Positions 7,772 to 16,086 of a stretch of 39,508 nt of DNA are shown piece by piece. The notes under the pieces are model-generated. The model had not been told where the DNA came from, did no database searches, and was given only the letters and a program-made list of their open reading frames with translations. Numbering within the stretch: the stretch's first letter is position 1; each line of letters begins with the position of its first letter. The stretch covers positions 1 to 39,508 of the forward strand of contig CALFUT010000066.1 in assembly GCA_937929805.1 (NCBI GenBank). The letters run 5' to 3'. This DNA is from an uncultured Pirellulaceae bacterium. GTDB lineage: Bacteria; Planctomycetota; Planctomycetia; Pirellulales; Pirellulaceae. The position numbers were made by a program, and so were the translations under genes.

Positions 7772-8083
7772 ACTCCGTCCGCACCTGATTCACCAACACG
7801 CGTGCTACCCCGCATGGCTCGGACGAACCTTCGACTCCCCTGAGCCAACATCAGGGAGGGTAAGGCTCCGCCCGCACCCCAATTCACCAACACGCGTATC
7901 ACCCAGCACGGCTCGGACGGAGCCTCGGCCCTACCAAAACACCCAACGTCCGGGACGGCAATCCTCCGCCCGCACCTAATTCACCAGCACGCCGTCCATC
8001 TCAGGGAGGGTAAGGCTCCGCCCGCACCCATCTCACCAACACGCGTGCCACACCAGCAAGACTCGAACGGACACTCGGCCCGC
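7772..8083. repeat. Cluster of four diverged GC-rich intergenic repeats
   Basis: In the gap between yacG and the next gene a unit of about 70 bases recurs from 7772, 7863, 7963 and 8015. The core is 'CTCCGCCCGCACC', then 'TTCACCAACACGCGT', then a diverged tail around 'GGCTCGGACGGA'. Copies 2 and 4 are preceded by the same 'TCAGGGAGGGTAAGG' leader (7851 and 8001); copy 3 is truncated. Spacing is uneven and copies are diverged, so this is not a CRISPR array. The leader-plus-core reappears 31 kb away near 39101, showing a dispersed family. Confidence 0.8.
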
Positions 8084-8248
8084 GAAAACACGATCGACCT
8101 CAAAGCCACTCAAGCGCACGCTCGGGATTCGGCATCTCTTTGACGCGAGCTGGCCGCACCCCTCAGCCTACCTGTCCGATTGCACCCGTTCTCAAGTCTT
8201 GTCCGTAATTTGCACTCAAGGCAAGCCTGTTTTGGCCAGCCCAACCTA

Positions 8249-8277
8249 TTCTGTCATGGTTTAGATCGTCGTATAAT
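8249..8277 (+). promoter_or_regulatory. Possible promoter upstream of the polytopic membrane protein gene
   Basis: A perfect TATAAT lies at 8272-8277, about 70 bases before the ATG at 8346. The -35 region is weak (TTCTGT at 8249-8254, 17-base spacing). It is the best -10 element in this gap and follows the repeat cluster. Confidence 0.45.
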
Positions 8278-8345
8278 CTGCCTTGCTGCTTCAAAATGGT
8301 TGAACCAAATCGGTTCCGCGTTTCAGCAAAAGGGAAACTCCATCG

Positions 8346-9638
8346 ATGAATGAACAACCGGTCGTCGTCCAAAAAGTGTCTTGGTGGGATCTTTGCCCAT
8401 GGACCATCATTTTTAAAACGCTGCCTGTTGCGACGGGAATGGCGGCGCTCGCTTTGGCGTTGCTGGGCACCGTCGCCACGCCGATGGGGTGGCTTGTAAG
8501 CGAACAACTGTTCGTCGATCAGGAAATGCTAGAAGACCTAGCGGTGATGGATATCGTGCAAGCGAACCGCAGCCCATGGCGAAGCCTGTTTCCCTCGTTC
8601 GAGGAAGACCCGCGAGCGATTCCCGTTTTCGGTGTTCGTTTGAGCGGCCCACGTTTGGTCTTCGAGCAGTTGGCCCGGCCGTTTCAGTATTTGTTTAGTA
8701 CGCAGCTTAGCTTGCGAGAATTTTTGTATTTCTTAGTCGGTTGCCTGTGGACCATCACCGTGTGGTCTTTTGTTGGCGTCGCGATCGCGCGAGTTTGCGT
8801 CCTGCATTTGGCAAGAAATGAACCTGTGCCGCTGGACGATGCGTTTGAGTTCGCGATGGACAAGTTCACGACCACTGCCGGAGCCATCGGGATCCCGTTG
8901 CTTGCCGTAGGTGCGTTGTGCATCCCCGGTTTCCTCTTGGGCCTGCTGATGGGGTTCGATGTAGGAGCCGCACTTGTTTCGATTTTGTGGGTCGTTGCGT
9001 TGGCCATCGGCGGTGCCATTGCCTTACTGTTGCTGGGCCTGTTGTTTGGTTGGCCTTTGATGGTCGCCAGCGTCGCGGCCGAGGGACAAAATTCATTCGA
9101 CGCGATGACTCGATCTTACGCGTACACTTTTCAGCGGCCAGTCCAATACGCAATGTACATGCTGATCGCGATTGTTTTTGGGGGTTTTTGTTGGTTGCTT
9201 GTGATGCAACTTGCAACCGCAGTGACGCAGCTTGGTTGGTGGGCCACTTCATGGGGAGCCAACATCGCCGACGCCAATCGATTGGCTGATCTACAAGGTT
9301 TGGGGGCAAACGTAGACGCGGATGGCAATGCCATCGCTCGCTCTGGCGCTTTCAATTTTGCCACGTTCATGATTCAATTCTGGAACCAAGCATTGATGAC
9401 GCTGGCCGCATCGTTCATGTACGCCCTGTTTTGGTGCCTCGCGACGGCAGTTTACCTTCTGCTACGAAAAGATGTCGACGAAACTGAAATGGATGAGGTC
9501 TATCAGGTCGATGAAAAACGCACCTACGAACTGCCACCCTTGAAGTCGGACGAGAACGGCATTCCTCAGGTTCAGACGCCAGTGCCTGCCGGGAGTCAAC
9601 CAGTTTCCGACGAAGATTCCGGCTCGAACGATTCGTAA
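8346..9638 (+). CDS. Polytopic inner-membrane protein of unknown function
   Basis: I do not recognise a characterised family. The 430-residue protein has about six hydrophobic segments: ~24-45, ~118-145, ~178-205, ~208-240, ~268-290 and ~348-372. An N-terminal aromatic patch 'VSWWDLCPW' precedes the first. The region between helices 1 and 2 (~50-115) is soluble and probably periplasmic. The last ~55 residues are polar and acidic, rich in Pro, Ser and Asp, and probably cytoplasmic. The central 'EFAMDKFTTTAGAIGIPLL' and 'LLFGWPLMVASVAAEG..SFDAMTRSYAYTFQRP' arrangement suggests a conserved planctomycete membrane family without enzymatic motifs. It precedes a nucleoside transporter by 57 bases; co-transcription is possible. 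Confidence 0.8.
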   Translation: MNEQPVVVQKVSWWDLCPWTIIFKTLPVATGMAALALALLGTVATPMGWLVSEQLFVDQEMLEDLAVMDIVQANRSPWRSLFPSFEEDPRAIPVFGVRLSGPRLVFEQLARPFQYLFSTQLSLREFLYFLVGCLWTITVWSFVGVAIARVCVLHLARNEPVPLDDAFEFAMDKFTTTAGAIGIPLLAVGALCIPGFLLGLLMGFDVGAALVSILWVVALAIGGAIALLLLGLLFGWPLMVASVAAEGQNSFDAMTRSYAYTFQRPVQYAMYMLIAIVFGGFCWLLVMQLATAVTQLGWWATSWGANIADANRLADLQGLGANVDADGNAIARSGAFNFATFMIQFWNQALMTLAASFMYALFWCLATAVYLLLRKDVDETEMDEVYQVDEKRTYELPPLKSDENGIPQVQTPVPAGSQPVSDEDSGSNDS

Positions 9639-9695
9639 AACCGGGTGGCGGGAATCAAGCTGACTTAAAGACGTAAGTTTTTTACACGGGGATCA

Positions 9696-11030
9696 ATGGT
9701 GAGCTATCTGAACTTAATCAGCTTGGTGGGCATCCCGGTGATGCTGGTTTTGGCTTGGCTGATGAGTTCGCATCGCTCGAAAGTAAATCTTCGTCTGGTC
9801 GTATTGGGCATCGTGCTGCAGTTTGCTCTGGCAGCGATATTGTTTCAATCACAAAACTGGACCTTCAATGGAGCCTTCGAAAACGGGATCCTGTTCGCGG
9901 CGGTTGATGGTTTTTTTAATTCGCTGATCGGGTTTGTCGAGGCGGGAACCGGGTTTGTCTTCCGGTCCCACGGTGTCGATCCGGACCATACCAACCCCGC
10001 GGTCCTGATGTCCACATTTGCGTTTGGCGTCCTTCCGACGGTGGTCTTTTTCGCCGCCCTGATGTCGATTCTTTATCACATCGGCCTGATGCAAATCGTC
10101 ATTCGCGCGATGGCGTGGGTCATGCAGAAAACGCTCGGCACGACCGGCCCCGAAAGTTTGGCCGCGGCTGCGAATGTCTTAGTCGGACACACTGAAGCGC
10201 CGTTGGTGGTCAAGCCTTACGTGTCCGGCATGACGCGAAGCGAACTGAATGCCTTGATGGTTGGCGGTTTCTCAACGATTACCGGAAGCTTGATGGCGAT
10301 CTTTGTGGCCGAAGGAATCAGTGCTGGACACTTGCTTTCCGCGTCAATTATCTCCGCGCCGGCGGCGCTGGTGATTGCAAAGATCCTGCAACCGGAAACC
10401 GAAGAAGTAGCCGACGCAAAAGAGCTGGTTGCAAAAATGGATCAGCCGGCCACCAATGTGATCGAAGCGGCGGCGATCGGAGCCAGCGACGGAATGAAGC
10501 TGGCGATCAACATTGCCGCGATGCTGATCGCCTTTTTGGCGTTGATCGCCATGGTCGACGCGATGCTGGGTGGAACCGGGAATTTGATTCAATGGTTGAT
10601 TCTCAAAGCGTCGGGCAGCGTGGTGGAGATCGACTGGTCACTCGACCGGCTTTTCGGCGCGGTGTTTTTTCCATTGGCATGGATCATGGGGATCGAGGCC
10701 GCTGATTGCTCGATCGCGGGCCAGCTACTTGGCAAGAAAATGGTCGTCAACGAGTTCGTTGCGTACCTTGGCTTGGCGGAAGTGACTGCGAGCGGCGCGG
10801 CGGCAGACGCTGTGACGATTAGCGAGCGAAGCAAGGTGATTCTGACTTATGCGTTGTGCGGTTTTTCCAACTTCGGCGCGATTGGGATTCAGATCGGCGG
10901 CATCGGCCCATTAGCACCCGAGCGACGCAGCGACTTGGCTCAGCTTGGCCTTCGCGCGATGCTCGGCGGCATGCTCGCCTGCTGCATGACCGCCTGCATG
11001 GCCGGGCTGCTGTACGGCGTATTGAAGTAG
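9696..11030 (+). CDS. nupC: Concentrative nucleoside transporter (CNT/NupC family)
   Basis: A 444-residue polytopic membrane protein with CNT-family signatures: 'GTTGPESLAAAANVLVGHTE' followed by 'APLVVKPYVSGMTRSELNAL', and later 'GFSTITGSLMAIFVAEG' and 'ALCGFSNFGAIGIQIGG'. CNT proteins import nucleosides by symport with Na+ or H+. The conserved Gln/Thr-Glu of the substrate site is represented by 'GHTEAP' (G-Q-T-E in many homologues), so a His replaces Gln. Its neighbours are cytidine deaminase and a pyrimidine-nucleoside phosphorylase, fitting a role in pyrimidine nucleoside uptake and salvage. A GGGG purine tract sits just before the ATG. It converges with cdd over a large palindrome. Confidence 0.92.
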   Translation: MVSYLNLISLVGIPVMLVLAWLMSSHRSKVNLRLVVLGIVLQFALAAILFQSQNWTFNGAFENGILFAAVDGFFNSLIGFVEAGTGFVFRSHGVDPDHTNPAVLMSTFAFGVLPTVVFFAALMSILYHIGLMQIVIRAMAWVMQKTLGTTGPESLAAAANVLVGHTEAPLVVKPYVSGMTRSELNALMVGGFSTITGSLMAIFVAEGISAGHLLSASIISAPAALVIAKILQPETEEVADAKELVAKMDQPATNVIEAAAIGASDGMKLAINIAAMLIAFLALIAMVDAMLGGTGNLIQWLILKASGSVVEIDWSLDRLFGAVFFPLAWIMGIEAADCSIAGQLLGKKMVVNEFVAYLGLAEVTASGAAADAVTISERSKVILTYALCGFSNFGAIGIQIGGIGPLAPERRSDLAQLGLRAMLGGMLACCMTACMAGLLYGVLK

Positions 11031-11043
11031 CAGTTGTACGTCG

Positions 11044-11109
11044 TAAGTAGCCATCACAATCCGTGTGATGTCGAGCCAGCCAAACATCACACGGAGTGTG
11101 ATGACTACT
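11044..11109. repeat. Long imperfect palindrome between nupC and cdd
   Basis: Two 27-base arms (11044-11070 and 11083-11109) are reverse complements at 25 of 27 positions around a 12-base loop. The arms contain two copies of a 'CATCACA' type motif. It lies exactly in the gap between two convergent genes and may act as a bidirectional transcription stop, although it has no T tract. Its length and precision suggest a dispersed palindromic (REP/MITE-like) element more than a simple terminator. The sequence alone cannot show how many copies the genome has. Confidence 0.85.
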
Positions 11110-11114
11110 TAAGG

Positions 11115-11540
11115 TCACTCGAACGAGAAACTGTCAGGAATCAACTCTTCGCTGGTCCAGACTTTAACCGGGCCGGGCGCGGCGGGGTCGAAGGTGATGA
11201 CGGTGATGTCCTTCCCAAATTCGACAATGAACTGACGACAGGCTCCGCAAGGCGACGCCAATGGGCTGGCTGCGACGGCGATCGCACGGAATTTTTTGTG
11301 TCCCTCGGAAACTGCCTTGCAGATCGCGGTTCGCTCGGCACAAATGCTCAGCCCGTACGATGCGTTTTCAACGTTACAGCCGGTGAACGTCTTACCGTCG
11401 GCAGTCAATAATGCTGCACCGACTCGAAAATCGGAGTACGGAGCGTACGCAAGCTCACGCGCTGCGGTAGCTTGTTCAACGAGCGCCTTAAATTCATCGG
11501 GCAGCTCGGATAGGTCGGATGAGGCGGATGGGCTGTCCAT
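11115..11540 (-). CDS. cdd: Cytidine deaminase
   Basis: A 141-residue homotetrameric-type cytidine deaminase. It hydrolyses cytidine and deoxycytidine to uridine and deoxyuridine. The zinc site is visible as 'CAERTAICKA' (Cys ligand and catalytic Glu) and 'PCGACRQFI' (two Cys ligands). The substrate-binding 'YAPYSDFRVGAALL' and 'GCNVENASYG' motifs are in the expected order. The N-terminus carries a short extra acidic stretch. It works in the same salvage route as the neighbouring nucleoside transporter and nucleoside phosphorylase, although each gene seems to have its own promoter. It is divergent from rsfS, sharing a ~190-base control region. Confidence 0.95.
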   Translation of the reverse strand: MDSPSASSDLSELPDEFKALVEQATAARELAYAPYSDFRVGAALLTADGKTFTGCNVENASYGLSICAERTAICKAVSEGHKKFRAIAVAASPLASPCGACRQFIVEFGKDITVITFDPAAPGPVKVWTSEELIPDSFSFE

Positions 11541-11732
11541 GTGATTCAGATCAGGATCTCTTTCGGGATCGTCGTGCGAAAAATAAGTCTCGTTACGGCA
11601 ATATCATACCCTCTAAACAGTCGCCGGTGCAGCATTGGTTCGGTAAGAGCGTTACGGCGTGCTTTCTTTGCGAACCTGAGGGGTGGTTCAAGCGTCTCTG
11701 CCGCATACAATACCTTCAACGGCGTAAGAACG

Positions 11733-12200
11733 ATGGACAATTTTCAAGAGACTTGTGTGACGGAAAAAGAAACTGCGGAAGAGCCTGCCAGCGATCCTTC
11801 GTCCGGGCCGGCAGCTCGACGAGAAAACCCTGAGCGTAGCCTTGAGCTTGCGTTGGCGGCAGCGCGGACGGCGGCGGAGAACGGTGGTACCAACATTGTT
11901 GTGCTGGACATGACCCGGCATACAGCGGTGTTCGACTACTTTGTGATCGCGACCGGAACCAGTCGACGGCAGCTACACGCGATCAGTGAAGAGATCGACC
12001 GGAAGCTGGAAGATGATCTAAACGACAAGCGGATGAACATCGACGGCTACGACGAAAGTAAATGGATCGTGCTGGATTACTCGACCGTCGTGATCCACTT
12101 GTTCGACGAGGACACGCGGACGTTTTATAGTCTGGAAGACCTATGGGCCGACGCTTCCAAAGTTGATCTGACGGACGCTTTGAAAGACGTGCGGGTTTGA
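11733..12200 (+). CDS. rsfS: Ribosomal silencing factor RsfS (Iojap family)
   Basis: A 155-residue protein. After a ~30-residue acidic N-terminus, the RsfS fold is clear: 'LELALAAARTAAENGGTNIV', 'DYFVIATGTSRRQLHAISEE' and 'WIVLDYSTVVIHLFDEDTR', ending in 'FYSLEDLWADA'. RsfS binds ribosomal protein uL14 on the 50S subunit and blocks 30S joining during slow growth. Starting at 11733 avoids ~64 upstream codons of unlikely composition. It is not functionally tied to the pyrimidine salvage genes around it. A strong terminator follows. Confidence 0.93.
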   Translation: MDNFQETCVTEKETAEEPASDPSSGPAARRENPERSLELALAAARTAAENGGTNIVVLDMTRHTAVFDYFVIATGTSRRQLHAISEEIDRKLEDDLNDKRMNIDGYDESKWIVLDYSTVVIHLFDEDTRTFYSLEDLWADASKVDLTDALKDVRV

Positions 12201-12219
12201 GTGAGAGTTTGAAATTTTG

Positions 12220-12253
12220 ACCGGAACGCGTGTGCGGTTCCGGTTCGTTTTTT
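12220..12253 (+). terminator. Intrinsic terminator of rsfS
   Basis: Stem ACCGGAAC (12220-12227) pairs with GTTCCGGT (12237-12244) across a 9-base loop, followed by TCG and six T (12248-12253). It lies 20 bases after the rsfS stop and just before the end of the convergent phosphorylase gene. Confidence 0.85.
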
Positions 12254-12265
12254 CTTAGTCGAGCC

Positions 12266-13546
12266 TCAGCTGATCGTTTCAACGATCAAGTCGGGGGCTG
12301 CTCCGTCGGGGCCAACCACAAAGCTGGCGGCAACCAGTTCGGACGCGTAAGCCGCCTTCGAATCGTCGTCGCAGAACACTCGAGCTACCGCTTGGCCGGA
12401 CTCGACCGAATCGCCTAGCCGAACAAGGCACTCGATTCCGGTCGAGTGATCCAGTTGGTCGCCCAACTTCTTTCGGCCGCCTCCCATTTCGATCACGGCC
12501 AGCCCAAGACGGTCGTTGTGAATCCGAGCGACTTTCCCGGATTCGTTGGCCAGCACGTCGCGCGAAGCTCCTCTGGCGCGAGCGGCCGTGAGGTCACCGC
12601 CGTGATTTTTGACCATCTGAGTTAGCCGTTCGAGAGCGGCACCGGAATCAATGGTTTCCTGCAGTTGCCTTAGAGCCGATTTCGTATCTGATTGAGTGCC
12701 GGCTTGAACGAGCAGTTGGGCTCCTAATTGCAGTGTTAGCTCGGTGACGTCTGCCGGCCCTTCGCCTTTCAGGATATCAACCGATTCGTCGATCTCGACC
12801 GCGTTGCCAATCATGCGTCCCAGAGGTTGATTCATGTCGGTGATCATGGCACTGGTGTTCACGCCCAGCTGATTTCCAACGTTGACCAACTCTTTCGCCA
12901 ACGCTTGTGCGAGGTCAAGTGTTGTCATGAACGCGCCGCTGCCCCATTTGACGTCCAGCACCAGAGCGTCAATTCCTTCGGCCACTTTCTTGGACAGGAT
13001 GCTGGCGACGATCAAGGGGATTGAGGGAACGGTGCCCGTCACGTCACGCAGTGCATAAAGTCGTTTATCGGCCGGAGCGATTTTTGCGGTCGCGCTCGCG
13101 ATCGAACACCCGTTCCAATTGACGATGCTGCGGAACTCATCAGCAGAAAGCTCTGTCCGGTAGCCCGCGATCGATTCCAGTTTGTCCAGCGTGCCGCCGG
13201 TGATTCCGAGTCCTCGGCCGGAGATCATGGGTACTTGAACGTCACAGCACGCCAGCATCGGAGCCAGCGGGATGGAAACCTTGTCGCCGATGCCACCCGT
13301 CGAATGCTTGTCAACCGAAGCGAGGCTTCCGGGCCATTGAAGCCGATCGCCGGAATCGATCATGCACCGAGTAAGCGTGGTTGTTTCCTCGGTCGTCATC
13401 CCTTGAAAGAACGTCGCCATGGCGAAGGCCGCCATTTGGTAGTCAGGGATCGATTCGTCCGCGTATCCGGAAATCAAAAAAGCGATTTCTTCATCGGACA
13501 GCGTCCGTCCGTCCCGCTTGTCGGAGATTAGTTTGGCGACGTTCAT
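12266..13546 (-). CDS. deoA: Thymidine/pyrimidine-nucleoside phosphorylase
   Basis: A 426-residue member of nucleoside phosphorylase family II. It splits thymidine, deoxyuridine or uridine with phosphate into base and (deoxy)ribose 1-phosphate. The phosphate/nucleoside site is shown by 'VDKHSTGGIGDKVS' (~residues 83-96), and the family signature by 'SGRGLGITGGTLDKLESI' (~110-127). The length matches the family (~430-440). Whether it is thymidine-specific (DeoA) or a broader pyrimidine phosphorylase (Pdp) cannot be decided by eye. It complements the nucleoside transporter and cytidine deaminase nearby. It starts divergently from the uronate cluster. Confidence 0.93.
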   Translation of the reverse strand: MNVAKLISDKRDGRTLSDEEIAFLISGYADESIPDYQMAAFAMATFFQGMTTEETTTLTRCMIDSGDRLQWPGSLASVDKHSTGGIGDKVSIPLAPMLACCDVQVPMISGRGLGITGGTLDKLESIAGYRTELSADEFRSIVNWNGCSIASATAKIAPADKRLYALRDVTGTVPSIPLIVASILSKKVAEGIDALVLDVKWGSGAFMTTLDLAQALAKELVNVGNQLGVNTSAMITDMNQPLGRMIGNAVEIDESVDILKGEGPADVTELTLQLGAQLLVQAGTQSDTKSALRQLQETIDSGAALERLTQMVKNHGGDLTAARARGASRDVLANESGKVARIHNDRLGLAVIEMGGGRKKLGDQLDHSTGIECLVRLGDSVESGQAVARVFCDDDSKAAYASELVAASFVVGPDGAAPDLIVETIS

Positions 13547-13817
13547 GCTACCGGTTTCATCGTTTTAGAAAGAGATTACCCGTATTAAGTTTCCCAATCA
13601 TTACACTCAAAAGCACGGGGCGACGATACCCGTGCGAAACGCCACGAATTATCGGACTGAAATTCGCGATTCGTGGCTGCCGGAACGTCGCGGGGACTCG
13701 ATTGACGCGTGTTTCTTATTAGAATGGGTTGTTTGGCTTCCAGTAACGATTGTTACCGGTCGAAATAGGCAAGCCATCTTCATTTCCGACTGCCTTTAAC
13801 CTCCTCCAACCACCACC

Positions 13818-14798
13818 ATGGTCAAAGTTCTGCTGACGACAACGTCCTACCAAGATACCCCCGGGCCTCATCACGATCTGCTGGAAAGCTCCGGCGTGGA
13901 AGTCCACCGGGAACGCGGCCCGCTTCCGGAAGAAAAGATGCTTGAGTTGGCGGGCGATTTTGATGCGTTTCTATGCGGCGACGACGTGATCAGCCGGGCG
14001 GTTTTGGATAAGTCGCTACCAAAGTTGAAAATCATTTCTAAGTACGGGATCGGTGTCGACAAAATTGACGTCGCCAGCTGCACCGAGTTAGGAATTCCCT
14101 TGACTTTCTGCCCGGGCGTGAATCACACGACGGTGTCCGAGCACACTTTCTGCCTGATGTTATCCTTGTTTCGCAACTTGATGACTCAAGCGAACGACGC
14201 GCGTGAGGGCAAGTGGACTCGAATGACTGGTCATGAAATCATGGGCAAGAAGATCGGCGTGATCGGGCTGGGGCGGATCGGCAAAGAAGTCGTGACTCGT
14301 GCCAAAGCGTTCGGGATGGAAGTCATGGGGCTGGATCTTTACTGGCCTGAGGACTTTGCCAAGGAGCACGGCGTGGAAAGAGCCGAGGCGTTTGAGCAAA
14401 TTTTCGAGCAATGCGATATCGTTTCACTGCATACCAATCTGACCGAGGAAACTCGTGATCTGATTCGCACCGAGACGATTGCGAAGATGAAAAAGGGAGT
14501 CGTCATCGTCAATTGTGCTCGCGGCGAACTGGTCAATTCTGCCGACATGGCGGCCGCTTTAGAATCCGGGCAAGTCGGCGGCTACGGCACCGATGTGCTG
14601 GACGAGGAGCCGCCGACTGCCAGTCATCCCTTGCTAACTGCGCCCAACTGCGTGATCACGCCACACATTGGCTCGCGAACGTACGAGTCGGTTGAACGTC
14701 AGGCCATGATGGCGACGAAAAACCTGATTCATTGCCTCAAAGGTGAGAAACCGTTGGCTCAGGTGAATGAGGTCGCTATTCCGGACGCACTAATTTAG
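13818..14798 (+). CDS. D-isomer-specific 2-hydroxyacid dehydrogenase (phosphoglycerate dehydrogenase-like)
   Basis: A 326-residue NAD-dependent dehydrogenase. The nucleotide-binding fold is marked by 'KKIGVIGLGRIGKEV' (~residues 143-157, GxGxxG). The catalytic Arg lies in 'VVIVNCARGELVN', the Glu in 'DVLDEEPP', and the His in 'NCVITPHIGSRT'. It lacks the C-terminal ACT/ASB domains of long SerA. As first gene of a co-directional cluster with an Ldh2-type dehydrogenase, an SDR and UxaC, it more likely reduces or oxidises a sugar acid or glyoxylate/hydroxypyruvate-type compound than makes serine; this is inference from context. Confidence 0.88.
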   Translation: MVKVLLTTTSYQDTPGPHHDLLESSGVEVHRERGPLPEEKMLELAGDFDAFLCGDDVISRAVLDKSLPKLKIISKYGIGVDKIDVASCTELGIPLTFCPGVNHTTVSEHTFCLMLSLFRNLMTQANDAREGKWTRMTGHEIMGKKIGVIGLGRIGKEVVTRAKAFGMEVMGLDLYWPEDFAKEHGVERAEAFEQIFEQCDIVSLHTNLTEETRDLIRTETIAKMKKGVVIVNCARGELVNSADMAAALESGQVGGYGTDVLDEEPPTASHPLLTAPNCVITPHIGSRTYESVERQAMMATKNLIHCLKGEKPLAQVNEVAIPDALI

Positions 14799-14884
14799 GC
14801 CTTTCAGATTAACGCGCTCATCTGTGCGCTACCGAGCGCGGATCGCTTTAACTTACGTTTCCAACTACCCACTTTTAAAGAAAC

Positions 14885-15979
14885 ATGTCAGACAAATTTT
14901 ACGTTGTCAGTGAATCGCAACACAACTCGCTTGTCGAAGCGGCGTATGTGGCTCGGAAGTTCAGCCCGGACGAAGCCAAAGCCGGCGCGAAGTTCGCCGC
15001 GTTTGCCAGTCGGCACGGTATTCGGACTCATAATGCCCTCAAGGCGCTGCATCTGGATCACCTGTTCGGCTCGGCCGCCGGCGGTTGCGTCCCCAATGCA
15101 ACCATCGAAAAAGTTGAGACTCGGTTTGAAGCGTCCGCGATTTGGAACGCCAACAAAAAACTGGGCCAAGCGACTGCTTACGAAGCCATGGACGAAGCCA
15201 TGCGTCTGGCCGACAAGTACGGCATCGGGCAAGTGTCGGTCGACAACGCGTTCCACTATTTGTGGGGCGGCGGCTACGTGATGGAAGCGGCTCAGAAGGG
15301 CTACATCGCCTACACCAACTGCACGGCGGCGTTGGCTGAGGTCGTTCCGTTTGGAGGAAAATCTCCAACCCTTGGAACCAATCCACACAGTTGGGGATTC
15401 CCGACAACGGATGCCGTTGGCTTTCCGGTGGTCGTCGATTGGGCGACTTCGGTCGTTGCGATGGGGCGCGTGCAACAATTTCTGCGAGAAGGCACCAAGC
15501 TGCCCGAAGGCGCGGCGGTTGATAAAGACGGAAACTACACGACTGAGCCGGCGGACGTCGCTGCGTTGACTACCTTCGGCAAGCACAAGGGCTACGGGCT
15601 GTCGGTGATCAACGAAATGGTCGGCGCGTTTATTGGTGGTTCCTTGCCCACGCTGCGTTCGCGATGGGGAACTGCTGAGAACGAGAAGCACACGCCGGCT
15701 TTCTACTTTCAGGTCATCCACCCGGACGCAATGAACGGCAACGATTTCGCTCAAGGTCGCACTCAAGCACAGAACGTAAAGGCGGTTTTGGAGGACATCA
15801 TTGGTCACGGCAATGACAACTCAATCCTGCCCGGTCAGTTTGAAGCCCAAGCTGCCAGCCGGAGCGATGAAAACGGCGGACTTTTGTTTAGCGAAGCAGA
15901 AGTGGCGGGATTCAACGAGATCGCCGAAGAATGTGGGCAGCCAAAATGGGACGTCGCAACTTTGAAAACCGCCGTGTAA
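14885..15979 (+). CDS. Malate/L-lactate dehydrogenase-family oxidoreductase (Ldh2/YiaK type)
   Basis: A 364-residue member of the Ldh2 family, a non-Rossmann NAD(P)-dependent dehydrogenase group that includes malate, L-sulfolactate, ureidoglycolate and 2,3-diketo-L-gulonate reductases. Family features are an early 'ASRHGIRTHN' segment, the 'GQVSVDNAFHYLW' region near the catalytic His, 'YTNCTAALAEVVPFGGKSPT' with 'LGTNPHSWGFPT', and 'GKHKGYGLSVINEMVGAF'. Its place between another dehydrogenase and an SDR next to UxaC suggests a sugar-acid substrate. The exact reaction cannot be read from the sequence. An 86-base gap separates it from the upstream gene. Confidence 0.85.
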   Translation: MSDKFYVVSESQHNSLVEAAYVARKFSPDEAKAGAKFAAFASRHGIRTHNALKALHLDHLFGSAAGGCVPNATIEKVETRFEASAIWNANKKLGQATAYEAMDEAMRLADKYGIGQVSVDNAFHYLWGGGYVMEAAQKGYIAYTNCTAALAEVVPFGGKSPTLGTNPHSWGFPTTDAVGFPVVVDWATSVVAMGRVQQFLREGTKLPEGAAVDKDGNYTTEPADVAALTTFGKHKGYGLSVINEMVGAFIGGSLPTLRSRWGTAENEKHTPAFYFQVIHPDAMNGNDFAQGRTQAQNVKAVLEDIIGHGNDNSILPGQFEAQAASRSDENGGLLFSEAEVAGFNEIAEECGQPKWDVATLKTAV

Positions 15980-16086
15980 CGAAAACCAAAACGATTAACC
16001 GGCCGGCGGACCCTCGTCCGGCCAAAATATGCCTCAACGGTTCTTGAGCCGGGCAAACGACACCTCAAACTGACTTGCAGAAAACT

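Noticed and set aside
7772-8083. CRISPR-like repeat array
   Set aside because: Repeats are diverged, spacing is uneven and there are no cas genes in the window.
14888-15808. 306-codon minus-strand ORF
   Set aside because: Lies wholly inside the Ldh2-type dehydrogenase gene on the other strand; composition is Arg/His-rich and no domain is recognisable. It is a shadow of the GC-biased real gene.
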